Shown here: positions 52,243-61,827 of the stretch, in pieces | Numbering within the stretch: position 1 is the first letter of the stretch | How the letters are laid out: each line of letters begins with the position of its first letter | Assembly (NCBI GenBank): GCA_023382715.1 | Contig: JAHDWP010000011.1 | Location: forward strand, 21,102 to 85,101 | DNA length: 64,000 bases | Source of the DNA: Anaerolineae bacterium | GTDB lineage: Bacteria > Chloroflexota > Anaerolineae > Aggregatilineales > Aggregatilineaceae | Direction: 5' to 3' | Made by a program: the position numbers and the translations under genes | The notes under the pieces: generated by a model | What the model was told of the DNA's origin: nothing | Seen by the model: the letters and a program-made list of their open reading frames with translations, nothing else | Databases searched by the model: none

Positions 52243-55047
52243 ATGCGCGAGGTCATCGTCGCCCTCGATCTGGAAACGACCGGACTCAACCAGTACGAAG
52301 ACGACATTATTGAAATTGGCGCGGCCAGCTTCCGCGACGGTGAACTGCTCGACACCTACCAGACCTTGATCAATCCTGGGCGCAGCATCCCGGAGCGGGT
52401 GACGGCCATCACCGGCATTCGCAGCGACGACCTGATCGGCTGCCCAACGGTGCGCGAAGTGCTGCCCGACCTGCGGCGCTTTATCGGCGCGCACCCCGTC
52501 GTCGCCCACAATGTGGAGTTTGATCTGGGCTTCCTGAAGCGCTTCGACGTGGCGACGGGCAACCTGGCCCTGGATACCTACGACCTGGCCTCGGTGCTGC
52601 TGCCTACCGCGCCGCGCTACACCCTCAACAGCCTGATCGGGCAGCTTGGCCTCGACCTGGAGAACGCGCACCGTGCGCTGGACGACGCGGTGGCAGCCGG
52701 ACAACTGTACTGGGCACTGTGGCAGCGCGTTCTCGGGCTGCCGCTGGACACGCTGCGCGAGATCGCCGAGGCCGCGCGCGAGCTGGACTGGTCAGCCAAG
52801 CCGGTGTTCATGGCGGCGCTGGCTGAGCGAAGCCGCACCGCCCTGACCGGTGCACCCGCCCGCCGGGCGACGATCGGCGCGGGCGATCTGTTCACGCCGG
52901 ATCGCTCTCCCTGGCGGCCCCTGCGCCCGAACTTCGAGCGCCGCCCGCTGGACGTGGAGCGGCTGGCGGGGATGATCGAGGCGGGCGGCGACATGGCGGC
53001 CGCTTTCCCCAATTACGAGCACCGGCCCCAGCAGGTGGACATGCTGCGCCGCGTGGCAGAAGCGTTCAACAGCGGCGGGCACCTGATGGTCGAAGCGCCC
53101 ACCGGCGTCGGCAAGAGCATGGCCTACCTGATCCCGGCCATCGCCTGGGCGACGCAGAACGACGAGCGCGTGGTGATCAGCACGGCCACGATCAATTTGC
53201 AGGATCAACTGCTCAGCCGCGACCTGCCCATGCTGCGCCAGGCGCTGGGCATCCCCTTCGAGGCGGCGCTGGTCAAGGGGCGCGGCAACTACCTGTGCCC
53301 GCGCCGGCTGGCGACGCTGCGCCGCCGGGGGCCAACCTCGGTGGCCGAGCTGCGCATGCTGGCCAAGGTGCTGGTCTGGCTGCTGGATTCGGAGACGGGC
53401 GACCGGGGCGAGATCTCGCTGCGCGGCTATGAGGAGGCGGCCATCTGGTCGCGCCTGAGCGCGGAGGACGAGGGCTGCACGCTCGAACGCTGCGGCGAGC
53501 AGATGGATGGCGCGTGCCCGTTCTACAAGGCGCGGCGCCGGGCGGAGTCGGCCCATGTGCTCATCGTTAACCACGCGCTGCTGCTGGCCGACGTACAGAT
53601 CGGCAACCGCGTGCTGCCGGAGTACCGCCACCTGATCGTGGACGAGGCGCACCACCTGGAAGACGCGACGACCAACGGCCTGTCGTTCCAGATCACCCAG
53701 GCGACGTTGCAGCGCCGCCTGGAAGACCTGGGCGACGTGCACAAGGGGCTGCTGGGCGATGTCATTCGCGGCACGCGCGGCAGCGTGCCGCCCAAGCACT
53801 TCGCCCAGATCGAGGAGTATGTCAGGATCGTTGCCACCGCGCTGGGCGCGATGGGCCACCATACCGAGCGTTACTTCGAGGCGCTGCGCCGTTTCCTGGA
53901 GTCCAGCGGGGCGCTGCGCCCCGGCGAATACTCGAACCAGGTGCGCATCACGCCGGCGCTGCGCAACCAGCCGGACTGGGCGCAGGTCGAAGCGGCGTGG
54001 GACACTCTCGCCCAGTTCACGCTGGCCATCTCCGACGCGATGAATCGCCTGGCGCGCGGCCTGGCCGGGCTGGAGCAGTTCGACGTGCTCAACTACGACG
54101 ACCTGCTGTCCAGCGTGGGGGCGGCGGCGCGTCATCTGGAAGAGATGCACGTCCAGCTTGACGCTTTCTCGGCGCGCCCGCAGGAGAACACGATCTATTG
54201 GGCGCAGGTAGACCAGGACGGCACGCGCCTGTCGGTGCACGCTGCGCCGCTGCACGTGGGGCCGCTGCTGGAGCAGTACCTCTGGAGCACGCAGGACGTG
54301 GTGATCCTGACCAGCGCCACGCTGCGCACCGGCGGCACATTCGAGTACGTGTGCGACCGGCTGGGCGCGAGCCACGTGGATAGCGCGGTGGTCGGCTCGC
54401 CGTTCGATTACGAGCAGTCCACGCTGGTCTACATCCCTGCCGATATGCCCGACCCGACCGCGCGCCGCGACGAGTATCAGCGCGCGGTCGAGCGCGGGCT
54501 GATCGAGCTGGCAGCAGCGACCGGCGGGCGAATGCTCGGCCTGTTCACCAGCTACACCCAGCTTCGCCAGACGGCACAGGCCATCGCCCCCCGGCTGGCG
54601 CTGGGGGACATCACCGTCTTTGACCAGAGCGATGGCACCAGCCGCCAGGCATTGCTCGACGGCTTCGTGCGGACGGAGCGGGCGGTGCTGCTGGGCACGC
54701 GCTCGTTCTGGGAAGGGGTGGACATCCCCGGCGACGATCTGAGTGTGCTGGTTATCGTGCGCCTGCCGTTCACCGTGCCCAGCGACCCGATCTTCGCCGC
54801 GCGCTCAGAGCTTTACGAGAACAGCTTCATGCAGTACGCCGTGCCGGACGCGGTGCTGCGCTTCCGCCAGGGGTTCGGGCGGCTGATCCGCACCAGGACG
54901 GACCGGGGGATCGTCGCCCTGTTCGACAACCGCGTGATCACCAAGCGCTATGGGCAGGTCTTTCTGGACAGTCTGCCGGGCTGCACGGTGAGGCGCGGGC
55001 CGCTGGCCGGTCTGCCGGGGGCGGCGGTGGAGTGGCTGGCGCGGTAG
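52243..55047 (+). CDS. dinG: DnaQ-type 3'-5' exonuclease fused to DinG/XPD-like helicase
   Basis: The 934-residue protein has an N-terminal DEDDh exonuclease: DLETTGLNQYEDDIIEIGA, VVAHNVEFDLGFLKR and HRALDDAVAAG. It then has a superfamily 2 DNA helicase with APTGVGKSMAYLIPA (Walker A), VDEAHHLEDATTNG (DEAH) and GTRSFWEGVDIPGDDL plus RFRQGFGRLIRTRTDRG (motifs V/VI). Four cysteines between Walker A and DEAH (LCPRRL, EGCTLERCGE, GACPFYK) fit the XPD-type 4Fe-4S cluster. Such fusions are known in Firmicutes and here span the usual length. It probably unwinds damaged or structured DNA. The start ATG 52243 has CGGAG upstream. Confidence 0.92.
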   Translation: MREVIVALDLETTGLNQYEDDIIEIGAASFRDGELLDTYQTLINPGRSIPERVTAITGIRSDDLIGCPTVREVLPDLRRFIGAHPVVAHNVEFDLGFLKRFDVATGNLALDTYDLASVLLPTAPRYTLNSLIGQLGLDLENAHRALDDAVAAGQLYWALWQRVLGLPLDTLREIAEAARELDWSAKPVFMAALAERSRTALTGAPARRATIGAGDLFTPDRSPWRPLRPNFERRPLDVERLAGMIEAGGDMAAAFPNYEHRPQQVDMLRRVAEAFNSGGHLMVEAPTGVGKSMAYLIPAIAWATQNDERVVISTATINLQDQLLSRDLPMLRQALGIPFEAALVKGRGNYLCPRRLATLRRRGPTSVAELRMLAKVLVWLLDSETGDRGEISLRGYEEAAIWSRLSAEDEGCTLERCGEQMDGACPFYKARRRAESAHVLIVNHALLLADVQIGNRVLPEYRHLIVDEAHHLEDATTNGLSFQITQATLQRRLEDLGDVHKGLLGDVIRGTRGSVPPKHFAQIEEYVRIVATALGAMGHHTERYFEALRRFLESSGALRPGEYSNQVRITPALRNQPDWAQVEAAWDTLAQFTLAISDAMNRLARGLAGLEQFDVLNYDDLLSSVGAAARHLEEMHVQLDAFSARPQENTIYWAQVDQDGTRLSVHAAPLHVGPLLEQYLWSTQDVVILTSATLRTGGTFEYVCDRLGASHVDSAVVGSPFDYEQSTLVYIPADMPDPTARRDEYQRAVERGLIELAAATGGRMLGLFTSYTQLRQTAQAIAPRLALGDITVFDQSDGTSRQALLDGFVRTERAVLLGTRSFWEGVDIPGDDLSVLVIVRLPFTVPSDPIFAARSELYENSFMQYAVPDAVLRFRQGFGRLIRTRTDRGIVALFDNRVITKRYGQVFLDSLPGCTVRRGPLAGLPGAAVEWLAR

Positions 55048-55095
55048 GGCCGGGCGGCGCGCGGGCACTTGGCCGTTCAATGGCCGCACGATCTC

Positions 55096-55104
55096 TGGTA
55101 TAAT
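55096..55104 (+). promoter_or_regulatory. Extended -10 promoter of efp
   Basis: TGG-TATAAT (55096-55104) is an excellent extended -10; the -35 (TTCAAT) is weak. About 53 nt of leader precedes ATG 55164. Confidence 0.6.
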
Positions 55105-55163
55105 GGCGTGCGGACAATCATTACCAGCCGCGTATAGCCAGCAGGACGAGGACAGTATTCCCC

Positions 55164-55721
55164 ATGATTGACGTAAATCAGCTTCGCAACGGCACCAATT
55201 TCACGCTCGATGGTGAGCTGTACAAGGTGCTGAATTATCACCACAACAAGACCGGTCGCGGCAATGCAACCATTCGGGTGAGCGTGCGCAACCTGCGCAG
55301 CGGCAGCACGCGCGAGATGACCTTCACTTCCGGCGACCGCGTTGAGAATATCCGCATCGAGACGCGCATCGTCGAGTACCTGTACGACGACGGCGAGTTC
55401 CTGACCTTCATGGACGTGGAGACGTTCGAGCAGCCGCAGATGCGCCGCGATCTGTTCGGCGACGATGTGCTCTACCTCAAAGAGAACACGCAGCTCAAGC
55501 TGCTGTCGCATGAAGGCGAGATTCTGGATTATGAGCTGCCGCCGAACGTCGAGCACCTGGTGACCGAGGCGGAGATGGCCGTCGCCGGCAACACGGCCAC
55601 CGGCGCGACCAAGAAGGTCAAGACGGAGACGGGGCTGACGGTCACCACGCCGCTCTTTGTGGAAGAGGGCGACACGATCCGCGTGGACACGCGCAGCGGC
55701 GAGTACGTCACGCGCGTCTGA
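55164..55721 (+). CDS. efp: Elongation factor P with Arg at the tip
   Basis: The 185-residue three-domain protein relieves ribosome stalling at poly-proline. The opening VNQLRNGTNFTLDGELYKVL and the tip loop HHNKTGRGNATIRV are standard except for the tip. In most families the tip is K34 in PGKGGA; here the equivalent residue is R32 in TGRGNA, the position that is rhamnosylated in some proteobacteria. Domains II/III follow (FMDVETFEQ, TATGATKKVKTETGLTVTTP, EGDTIRVDTRSGEYVTRV). A terminator lies after the gene. Confidence 0.96.
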   Translation: MIDVNQLRNGTNFTLDGELYKVLNYHHNKTGRGNATIRVSVRNLRSGSTREMTFTSGDRVENIRIETRIVEYLYDDGEFLTFMDVETFEQPQMRRDLFGDDVLYLKENTQLKLLSHEGEILDYELPPNVEHLVTEAEMAVAGNTATGATKKVKTETGLTVTTPLFVEEGDTIRVDTRSGEYVTRV

Positions 55722-55751
55722 CGCCTGGGCTGCCTCAGCGGGCCAGGGCGA

Positions 55752-55776
55752 GGCCGGGGCTTCCCCGGTCTTTTTG
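55752..55776 (+). terminator. Intrinsic terminator of efp
   Basis: CCGGGG (55754-55759) pairs with CCCCGG (55763-55768), followed by TCTTTTTGG. Confidence 0.8.
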
Positions 55777-55825
55777 GTTGGGCTATTTGGCGGGCGAACG
55801 CTGACGGCTTACACTTGAGACAGGG

Positions 55826-56215
55826 GTGGCAGGAACCGAGCGGCGAAAGGCGAAGCGCATGATCACTCCGGCGGGCAAGGAGTGCCCCCACTATTATCAG
55901 GACTTCAATCGTGGACGTGCGGTTCAGGAGTGCCGGCTGGCCGCGCAGAATCCCGAGTCGCTGCCCTGGCGACCGAAGGACTGCGCCAAATGCCCCGTGC
56001 CGGACATCCTGCGCGCCAACGCCAGCCCCAACCTCGAGTTGCGGCTGACCATTCGCGGCGTGCTGCTCGGTTTTGTGCGCCAGATGCGTGTGGACGCCTG
56101 GTGCACCAGGCACGATATCCCCATCGCCGACCCCTACACGGGCTGTCCGCTCGACGCGCAGGAGAACGACGCGCTGCGCCTTTTCCGCGAGGCGCTGGAC
56201 GAGGCAGAGGAGTAG
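55826..56215 (+). CDS. Small Cys-rich protein, possible zinc/Fe-S binding, unknown
   Basis: The product has 129 residues if GTG 55826 is used; ATG 55859 would remove 11 and starts closer to the conserved part. Six cysteines are visible: ECPHYYQDF, VQECRLAAQ, DCAKCPVPD, AWCTRHDI and TGCPLDAQ. The CxxC and CxxH spacings suggest a small metal-binding domain. I do not recognise the family. It is downstream of efp but separated by a terminator, and converges with nuoI. Confidence 0.6.
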   Translation: MAGTERRKAKRMITPAGKECPHYYQDFNRGRAVQECRLAAQNPESLPWRPKDCAKCPVPDILRANASPNLELRLTIRGVLLGFVRQMRVDAWCTRHDIPIADPYTGCPLDAQENDALRLFREALDEAEE

Positions 56216-56252
56216 GGGGGCGATCGTTTGTGGCCGGGCGGAGTGAGGCCCT

Positions 56253-56281
56253 GTAGGGGCGTCCAGGCCAGACGCCCCTAC
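56253..56281. terminator. Perfect stem-loop between convergent genes
   Basis: GTAGGGGCGTC (56253-56263) pairs with GACGCCCCTAC (56271-56281), loop CAGGCCA. It may end both the Cys-rich gene and nuoI. No T-run. Confidence 0.6.
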
Positions 56282-56315
56282 CTGGAGGGCTTTGCGCGTA
56301 CCCCAGAGAGCCGCT

Positions 56316-56981
56316 TTACCCCTCGCCCTCGCCGCCGCTCGCCCGCGCCTGGGCGCGGGCTTCCTTTTCGCGCTGCTTGAGCACGTCCTTGTGCTCCCAG
56401 CCGCCGCGCGCTTCGGCCTCTTCAACGGCGCGGGTGGGGGCGATGGACTGCCAGTAGCGGAACTCCTTAGAGAGGCGCTGTTTGTCGAAGACGTGCGCCG
56501 TGGTGCGATCGTAGCTGGCCAGCTCGTAGTCGTGATCCATCTTGATCGCGTCGAACGGGCAGAACTCGGCGCAGAAGCCACAGTTCATACAGAGGTCAAT
56601 GTCAATGTAGAACTCGTCTGGCTCGGGGACGGGCCGCCCGGTCTCCGGGTTGGTGCCGCGCACGATCCAGATACACTGCGGCGGGCACGCCTTGGCGCAG
56701 ATGCCGCAGCTTGTGCACCAGTCATGACCGGGGCGTTCCGGGTGGTCGTAGTTTTCTACCACCAGGAACGGGATGAAGCGGAAGCGCTCCGGCGTGGCGA
56801 TCTTCTCCTCCGGATATTCGACGGTGAAGATGCCGCGCGTCTCCAGGCCCTGGCGCAGCGGGAAGGCTTCGTCCGGCACGTGGCGGCGGAAGCCCCAGCG
56901 AATGTCTTCCAGGTAGGTGTTGAGGAAGTGCCTGAGCGTGACCCCCAGGCCACGCACGATTCCTGATCCGTACATAGACAC
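56316..56981 (-). CDS. nuoI: NADH-quinone oxidoreductase subunit I
   Basis: The 221-residue subunit carries two 4Fe-4S clusters in CTSCGICAKACPPQCI and CMNCGFCAEFCPFDAI, transferring electrons from NuoG to NuoB. The N-terminal RGLGVTLRHFLNTYLEDIRW helix lies on the membrane. The C-terminal 60 residues are a charged extension (KQREKEARAQARASGGEGEG). AAAGGAG lies 5 nt before GTG 56981 and 11 nt before ATG 56975, so the exact start is uncertain. It follows nuoCD by 17 nt. Confidence 0.93.
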   Translation of the reverse strand: MSMYGSGIVRGLGVTLRHFLNTYLEDIRWGFRRHVPDEAFPLRQGLETRGIFTVEYPEEKIATPERFRFIPFLVVENYDHPERPGHDWCTSCGICAKACPPQCIWIVRGTNPETGRPVPEPDEFYIDIDLCMNCGFCAEFCPFDAIKMDHDYELASYDRTTAHVFDKQRLSKEFRYWQSIAPTRAVEEAEARGGWEHKDVLKQREKEARAQARASGGEGEG

Positions 56982-56998
56982 ACTCGCTCCTTTGCGCG

Positions 56999-58843
56999 CT
57001 AGCGGTCCACTTCGCCAAGCACGATGTCAATGCTGCCGAGGATGGCGACCACGTCGGCCACCTTGTGCCCCTTGCACATCTGCTCCAGGGCGGTCAGGTT
57101 GATGAAGCTTGGCGCACGCACGTGGTAGCGCCAGGGGTTCTGCCCACCGTCGGAAACGACGTAGTAGCCCAGCTCGCCCTTCGGGTTCTCGGCGCGGCCA
57201 TAGGCTTCGCCGGCGGGTATGCGCGGGTTGTACTGGCCGCCGCGCCCGGCGAAGAAGGGCTGGCCCTTCGTCTCCTCAAGGATGGGCAGAATCTGCTTGA
57301 GGATGCGAATGCTCTGGCGCATCTCGTCCAGGCGGATGAGGTAGCGGTCGTAGATGTCGCCGTGATAGCGCACCGCCACGTCGAATTCCAGGTCGGGGTA
57401 GATGCTGTACGGCTCGGCGCGGCGCACGTCGTAGGGCACGCCGCTGGCGCGCAGGACGGGGCCAGCGGCGCTGCAGGCGATGGCGTCTTCCCTGGTCAGC
57501 ACGCCCACGCCGATGCAGCGGTTGGTGATGATCTCGTTGGTGGTCAGCAGGTCGTTGGTCTGGTCAATGGCGCGCGGCAGGCGGTCGTTGATCAGGTCGC
57601 GCAGATAGTGCATGGTGTCGAAATCGCGCACGCGGTCGTTGACCAGCGCCGCCGTGCCCTCGATGCGCTGGGGCAGGTCGTAGGCCACGCCGCCGAAACG
57701 CATGTAGTTGCACATCATGCGGCTGCCAGAGGTGGCCTCGAAGAAGTCGAGGATCAGCTCGCGCTCGATGATGGCGTACATGAGCGGCGTGAAGTACGCG
57801 CCGAGGTCGTTGAGCAGGAAGCCGATGGCCACCAGGTGGTTGAGGATACGGGTCAGCTCGACCATCAGCACGCGGATCGCTTCGGCGCGATAAGTCGGCG
57901 GCTCGTAGCGCTTGCCCAGGGCCATGAGCTGCTCGACAGCCAGCGCGTAGCCGTGATTGTTGGACATGCTGCAGAAATAGTCGAGCCGGTCGGTGAAGGG
58001 CATGTTGTGCAGGAACGTGTTGCGCTCGCCGATCTTGTCGTGGTTGCGGTGCAGGTAGCCCATCACCGGCTCCAGCCCCACGATGGTCTCGCCGTCGAGC
58101 GTGGCGATCATACGGAAGACGCCGTGCGTGCTGGGGTGCTGTGGCCCCATGCTGACCACTACGCGATCGGTGGCCATGTCCGTCACGTGAACGCCCATCG
58201 GCGCGGCGTCATAGAGGGCTTTCTCGGCCAGCGATTCGTAGCCGTCCAGCGCGAAGTCCGCCGGGTATTTGACGTTCCTGCCGTAGGGGTTGTGCTCTTC
58301 GGCGCGCGAGACGCGGCCTTCGGGCCAGCGGCTGTCGAAGGGCTTGGTGTCTTCCTCGTAATACGCTTCGTGCCAGTCTTTGCGCAGCGGGTGGCCGTTA
58401 AAACCTTCCCACATCAGGATGCGCGTGAGATTGGGATGGCCTTCGAAGCGAATGCCCATCAGGTCCCAGGCTTCGCGCTCCTGGAAGTTGGCTCCCGGCC
58501 ACACCCCGACCAGGCTGGGCAGAGTGGCCTCACTGCGCGGTGTCCGCGCCTTGAGCACCAGCGCCGGCCCGCCCTGGAGGTTGTAGGTGTGGTAGACCAT
58601 CTCCAGGGGATCGCCTTCGGCCTTGCCCAGGTAATCTACAGCGGTGGCGCTGGACAGGTAGCTGAAGCCGAGCGTATCGCGGGCGAATGTGGCGACCTCG
58701 ACCAGCCTGCCCGAATCCACAATGACGCCCGAAAATCCCTCGCGGTCGTCACGCCGGACAGCGCCCGCGAACTGCGCTTCGAGGCGGTGGATGGCGCCCT
58801 GAAGCGGGGTGACGGTCTCAGCGATTTGGACGTATTCGGTCAT
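56999..58843 (-). CDS. nuoCD: Fused NADH-quinone oxidoreductase subunits C and D
   Basis: The 614-residue protein joins NuoC (residues about 1-200: [32 protein letters not shown]) and NuoD (from about 215: [44 protein letters not shown]-type helices, and the C-terminal [32 protein letters not shown]). The C-D fusion is known in several lineages. NuoD lines the quinone site; HPSTHG is intact. AGGGAG precedes ATG 58843. It is the third gene of the iscX-nuoB-nuoB-nuoCD-nuoI run. Confidence 0.95.
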   Translation of the reverse strand: MTEYVQIAETVTPLQGAIHRLEAQFAGAVRRDDREGFSGVIVDSGRLVEVATFARDTLGFSYLSSATAVDYLGKAEGDPLEMVYHTYNLQGGPALVLKARTPRSEATLPSLVGVWPGANFQEREAWDLMGIRFEGHPNLTRILMWEGFNGHPLRKDWHEAYYEEDTKPFDSRWPEGRVSRAEEHNPYGRNVKYPADFALDGYESLAEKALYDAAPMGVHVTDMATDRVVVSMGPQHPSTHGVFRMIATLDGETIVGLEPVMGYLHRNHDKIGERNTFLHNMPFTDRLDYFCSMSNNHGYALAVEQLMALGKRYEPPTYRAEAIRVLMVELTRILNHLVAIGFLLNDLGAYFTPLMYAIIERELILDFFEATSGSRMMCNYMRFGGVAYDLPQRIEGTAALVNDRVRDFDTMHYLRDLINDRLPRAIDQTNDLLTTNEIITNRCIGVGVLTREDAIACSAAGPVLRASGVPYDVRRAEPYSIYPDLEFDVAVRYHGDIYDRYLIRLDEMRQSIRILKQILPILEETKGQPFFAGRGGQYNPRIPAGEAYGRAENPKGELGYYVVSDGGQNPWRYHVRAPSFINLTALEQMCKGHKVADVVAILGSIDIVLGEVDR

Positions 58844-58936
58844 AGTAGCTCCCTTGAAAATAGCCGTCAGCGGTCAGCGGTCAGCGTGTGCGGCGGCACG
58901 GCTGGCCGGGGGCGCTGCGTTCAAACCCTACTCGCT

Positions 58937-59614
58937 TCACGCGCTGGCATGCGCCTCACTAGCGGTGGTCGTTGCGCGCCGCAGCAGGTACGCCTGGCGC
59001 GGATCAATGATGTCCGGGCCAAGCACCGGCACGGGCACGTCTTCACCTGGCGTCCGGCTGTACCAGGGCACACTGTTGCGGTTTCCTAATGACTGGCCGT
59101 CAATCTTCTTGTGCAACATGAGGAAACCGTAGAGCAGCGCCTGCGGGGTGGGCGGGCACCCAGGCACGTAGATGTCAACCGGGATGTACTTGTCCAGGCC
59201 GCTGACGACGCTATAACCCTCTTTGAACGGCCCGCCGCCGATGGCACAGGCGCCCATGGCCAGCACGTACTTCGGCTCGGACATCTGGTTGTACAGGCGC
59301 ACGATGGGCACGATCATCTTCTTGGTCACCGTCCCGCTGGCGATCATCAGGTCGGCCTGGCGCGGGCTGGCGCGCAGCAATTCCATGCCGAAGCGGGCCT
59401 GGTCGAAGCGGCTGCTGGCGGTGGCGATCATCTCGATGGCGCAGCAGGCCAGCCCCAGGAACATCGGCCAGACCGAGTTGCGGCGGCCCCAGTTGTAGAT
59501 GGCGTCCATGAGCTTGCCGAACGACGTGACGGTGACCACCGATCGCACTGCCTCTGGCACCGGCACGTCGGGATGGTGCAGCTCGTGGAGGAAGTCCCCG
59601 TCAGAATTGGTCAT
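58937..59614 (-). CDS. nuoB: NADH-quinone oxidoreductase subunit B, copy 1
   Basis: The 225-residue subunit with the N2 4Fe-4S cluster has all four cysteines: [25 protein letters not shown] and [17 protein letters not shown] 59614 is taken as start ([20 protein letters not shown]), which aligns with copy 2. Nucleotide identity to 59740-60429 is high through the core. The preceding 70 nt contain a damaged iscX tail, and both copies share the same downstream motif (GCGCTGCGTTCAAACC). Confidence 0.93.
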   Translation of the reverse strand: MTNSDGDFLHELHHPDVPVPEAVRSVVTVTSFGKLMDAIYNWGRRNSVWPMFLGLACCAIEMIATASSRFDQARFGMELLRASPRQADLMIASGTVTKKMIVPIVRLYNQMSEPKYVLAMGACAIGGGPFKEGYSVVSGLDKYIPVDIYVPGCPPTPQALLYGFLMLHKKIDGQSLGNRNSVPWYSRTPGEDVPVPVLGPDIIDPRQAYLLRRATTTASEAHASA

Positions 59615-59618
59615 GGCG

Positions 59619-59690
59619 CCTCGCAATTCTCCTCGTACCGCTCACAAGGCCCTGCTCAGCAGGTCGTCGTGGACGGGCACCGGTCTTTCG
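59619..59690 (-). pseudogene. Scar of an iscX 3' end between the two nuoB genes
   Basis: On the minus strand the sequence reads HDDLLSRAL then a stop and VRGELRG, matching the tail of the intact iscX ([19 protein letters not shown]) with loss of frame. It shows that the tandem duplication unit included the end of iscX plus nuoB. Confidence 0.75.
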
Positions 59691-59739
59691 GCGAGCGCAG
59701 CCTGTCTGGCTGAGGGCGCTGCGTTCAAACCTCAGGCAT

Positions 59740-60429
59740 TCAGGTGCTGACTTCCGCCTCGTCAGCGGCGGTCTCGGTCGCGGCGGCTTCGCGGCGCAGC
59801 AGGTACGCCTGGCGCGGATCGATGATGTCCGGGCCAAGCACCGGCATGGGCACTTCTTCGCTGGGCGCGCGCCCATACCAGGGCATGCTGTTGCGGTTGC
59901 TCAACGACTGACCGTCAATTTTCTTCTGCATCATGATCAGGCCGTGCAGCAGCGCCTGTGGGGTGGGCGGGCAGCCGGGCACATACACGTCAACCGGGAT
60001 GTACTTGTCAATGCCGCTGACGACGTTGTAACCCTCTTTGAACGGCCCGCCGCCGATGGCGCAGGCGCCCATGGCCAGCACGTACTTCGGCTCGGACATC
60101 TGGTTGTACAGGCGCACGATGGGCACGACCATCTTCTTGGTCACCGTCCCGCTGACGATCATCAGGTCGGCCTGGCGTGGGCTGGCGCGCAGCACTTCCA
60201 TACCGAAGCGGGCCTGGTCGAAGCGGCTGCTGGCAGTGGCGATCATCTCGATGGCGCAGCAGGCCAGGCCGAAGGACATCGGCCAGATCGAGTTGCGCCG
60301 GCCCCAGTTATAGATGGAATCAATGAGCTTGCCAAACGACGTGACGGCCACCGCGGACTGCACCCCCTCTGGCACTGGCACGTCAGGGTGGTGTAGCTCT
60401 CTAAAGAAATCCTCATTCGAATGGGTCAT
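59740..60429 (-). CDS. nuoB: NADH-quinone oxidoreductase subunit B, copy 2
   Basis: The 229-residue product has the same intact cluster cysteines as copy 1 ([32 protein letters not shown]). It starts at ATG 60429 inside the end of iscX (4-nt overlap, ATGA). C-terminal tails differ between copies ([17 protein letters not shown] here). Copy 2 is nearer the promoter side and is followed after 125 nt by copy 1. Either may be used in the complex; a subfunction is not visible. Confidence 0.93.
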   Translation of the reverse strand: MTHSNEDFFRELHHPDVPVPEGVQSAVAVTSFGKLIDSIYNWGRRNSIWPMSFGLACCAIEMIATASSRFDQARFGMEVLRASPRQADLMIVSGTVTKKMVVPIVRLYNQMSEPKYVLAMGACAIGGGPFKEGYNVVSGIDKYIPVDVYVPGCPPTPQALLHGLIMMQKKIDGQSLSNRNSMPWYGRAPSEEVPMPVLGPDIIDPRQAYLLRREAAATETAADEAEVST

Positions 60430-60656
60430 GACGTCTCGTTCTTCTCCTCGTACCATTCGCGTAAAATCCCGCTCAGCAGGCCATCGTGAGCCAGGGCCGG
60501 GTCGTCGGCGAAGCCCGGCAGCGCGATGATCCACTCAAAAAGCTGTCCCAGGCCCAGTCCGTCCAGGTCGGCGTCGGGATGGTGCTCCATCAGGCAGAGC
60601 ACAATCTCGTAGGATGCTTCCCAGTATAGCGGATGGGGATCGTCGCCAGTCGTCAT
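60426..60656 (-). CDS. iscX: IscX-like Fe-S assembly protein
   Basis: The 76-residue acidic protein matches the IscX/YfhJ family: [20 protein letters not shown], then [20 protein letters not shown] and [14 protein letters not shown]. In Escherichia coli IscX binds the IscS desulfurase and iron and modulates cluster building; here the partner would be SufS/SufU. It is translationally coupled to nuoB copy 2 (4-nt overlap). Start ATG 60656; a GTG/ATG further upstream gives a non-conserved extension. Confidence 0.85.
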   Translation of the reverse strand: MTTGDDPHPLYWEASYEIVLCLMEHHPDADLDGLGLGQLFEWIIALPGFADDPALAHDGLLSGILREWYEEKNETS

Positions 60657-60782
60657 AGTCCTCTGGCAGCGCGCGCGCATTTCCTGATGATAGCGAACTC
60701 CCGCTTTCCGGCCCAGTGGGCACCGGCCTGCTTTGCGGGTGACGTTTGACGCTCACCCCAGAGAGGCGGTGCCGGGCGTCGC

Positions 60783-61607
60783 TCAGTCGCCGGATCCTTC
60801 CGCTGTGGCGCTGGGCTGCGGCTCTGGCTGCTCAGGGGCCGGCGTAGACTGCGCCTCGGTGCCTGCCTCTTCATCGGACGGCTCCCCTGGCTCTGGCGTT
60901 GCCTCGCCTTCGACGGGGGCCTCGCCGTCGCTGTCTTCTCCCTCTTCCGGCTCTTCTGTTGTCGGCTCAGCCAGGCTGGCGATGTTGGCCCCCAGCCAGG
61001 CGCGGAAGTCGCTGTAAGCCGCGTCGTCCGGCACGCCCTGCAGCACGTACTGGATGAAAGTCACCTCGCCGTCGCCCTTCTCGACAAGCGCCTGCACCAG
61101 GTCCAGGCCGGCGAACTGCTGCCCGTCCGAGCGAGTCTGGGGCTGGACGCGGGCGTGCATCTGGGCCACCGGCATCCCCGCGATCATCTCGATGATGGCG
61201 CCGGAGAACGCGCCAGGCTCCAGGGTCAGGCCAGACTCGGTCGCCTGCGCTTGCAGGGATTCGCTCAACTGGCTCATCAGATCGAGCAGCGGGTACGGGG
61301 CGTCGGCGGCAGGCGCAGTCAGCCCGATACCGGCGATGAACTCATCCAGCTTCACCGCCTGATAGTTGATGCGCGCGGTGACCCCGGCCCCGGTATGGGA
61401 CAACTGGCCGGGCGTGGTTTCGGCCCAGTTCAACGCGCCAGGGGCAGGGCCAGGGGTTGCGGTGGGCACGACGGTGGGCGTGTAGGTCAGGGTCGGCTCA
61501 GGGAGAAAGACACCGGTGGACACGCCAGCGTCGCCTACCAGCAGGAAGATGACGGTCAGCGCAGCGAACAGCACAACCAGCGCAGCAGTCTGAGAGCGAA
61601 GCGCCAT
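60783..61607 (-). CDS. Membrane-anchored acidic protein of unknown function
   Basis: The 274-residue protein starts with a single hydrophobic helix (TAALVVLFAALTVIFLLVG), then a Thr/Pro linker (TLTYTPTVVPTATPGPAPG). A roughly 150-residue domain (VTARINYQAVKLDEFIAGIG, VAQMHARVQPQTRSDGQQFA, VTFIQYVLQGVPDDAAYSDF) is followed by a long acidic Glu/Pro tail to the C-terminus. I recognise no family. It is probably exposed outside the membrane. It lies between the iscX-nuo block (same strand) and the divergent SufR-like gene. Confidence 0.65.
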   Translation of the reverse strand: MALRSQTAALVVLFAALTVIFLLVGDAGVSTGVFLPEPTLTYTPTVVPTATPGPAPGALNWAETTPGQLSHTGAGVTARINYQAVKLDEFIAGIGLTAPAADAPYPLLDLMSQLSESLQAQATESGLTLEPGAFSGAIIEMIAGMPVAQMHARVQPQTRSDGQQFAGLDLVQALVEKGDGEVTFIQYVLQGVPDDAAYSDFRAWLGANIASLAEPTTEEPEEGEDSDGEAPVEGEATPEPGEPSDEEAGTEAQSTPAPEQPEPQPSATAEGSGD

Positions 61608-61827
61608 GCCTGAAGCTCCTTACGAGTGTGCGGAACGGGTGCCGGGCAACACGCTGACAAGTGTAGCCGAGAGTGGCATCTCTTACAACCAGTTGGTCGG
61701 CGAGGGGTGCGTGCGAAGATCGTCGGCGGCACGCTCACGAGGGGCAGGGTGAGAAGCGGCGAGCCTGCTCTCCTCCCCTTCGCGCTGCTGGCGACCCGGC
61801 GCGCCGGGATTGACAGGATAATCGTCT

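Noticed and set aside
52792..54375. Minus-strand frame opposite the DinG-like gene
   Set aside because: No domain, His/Arg/Gln-rich; the opposite strand has the full helicase motif set.
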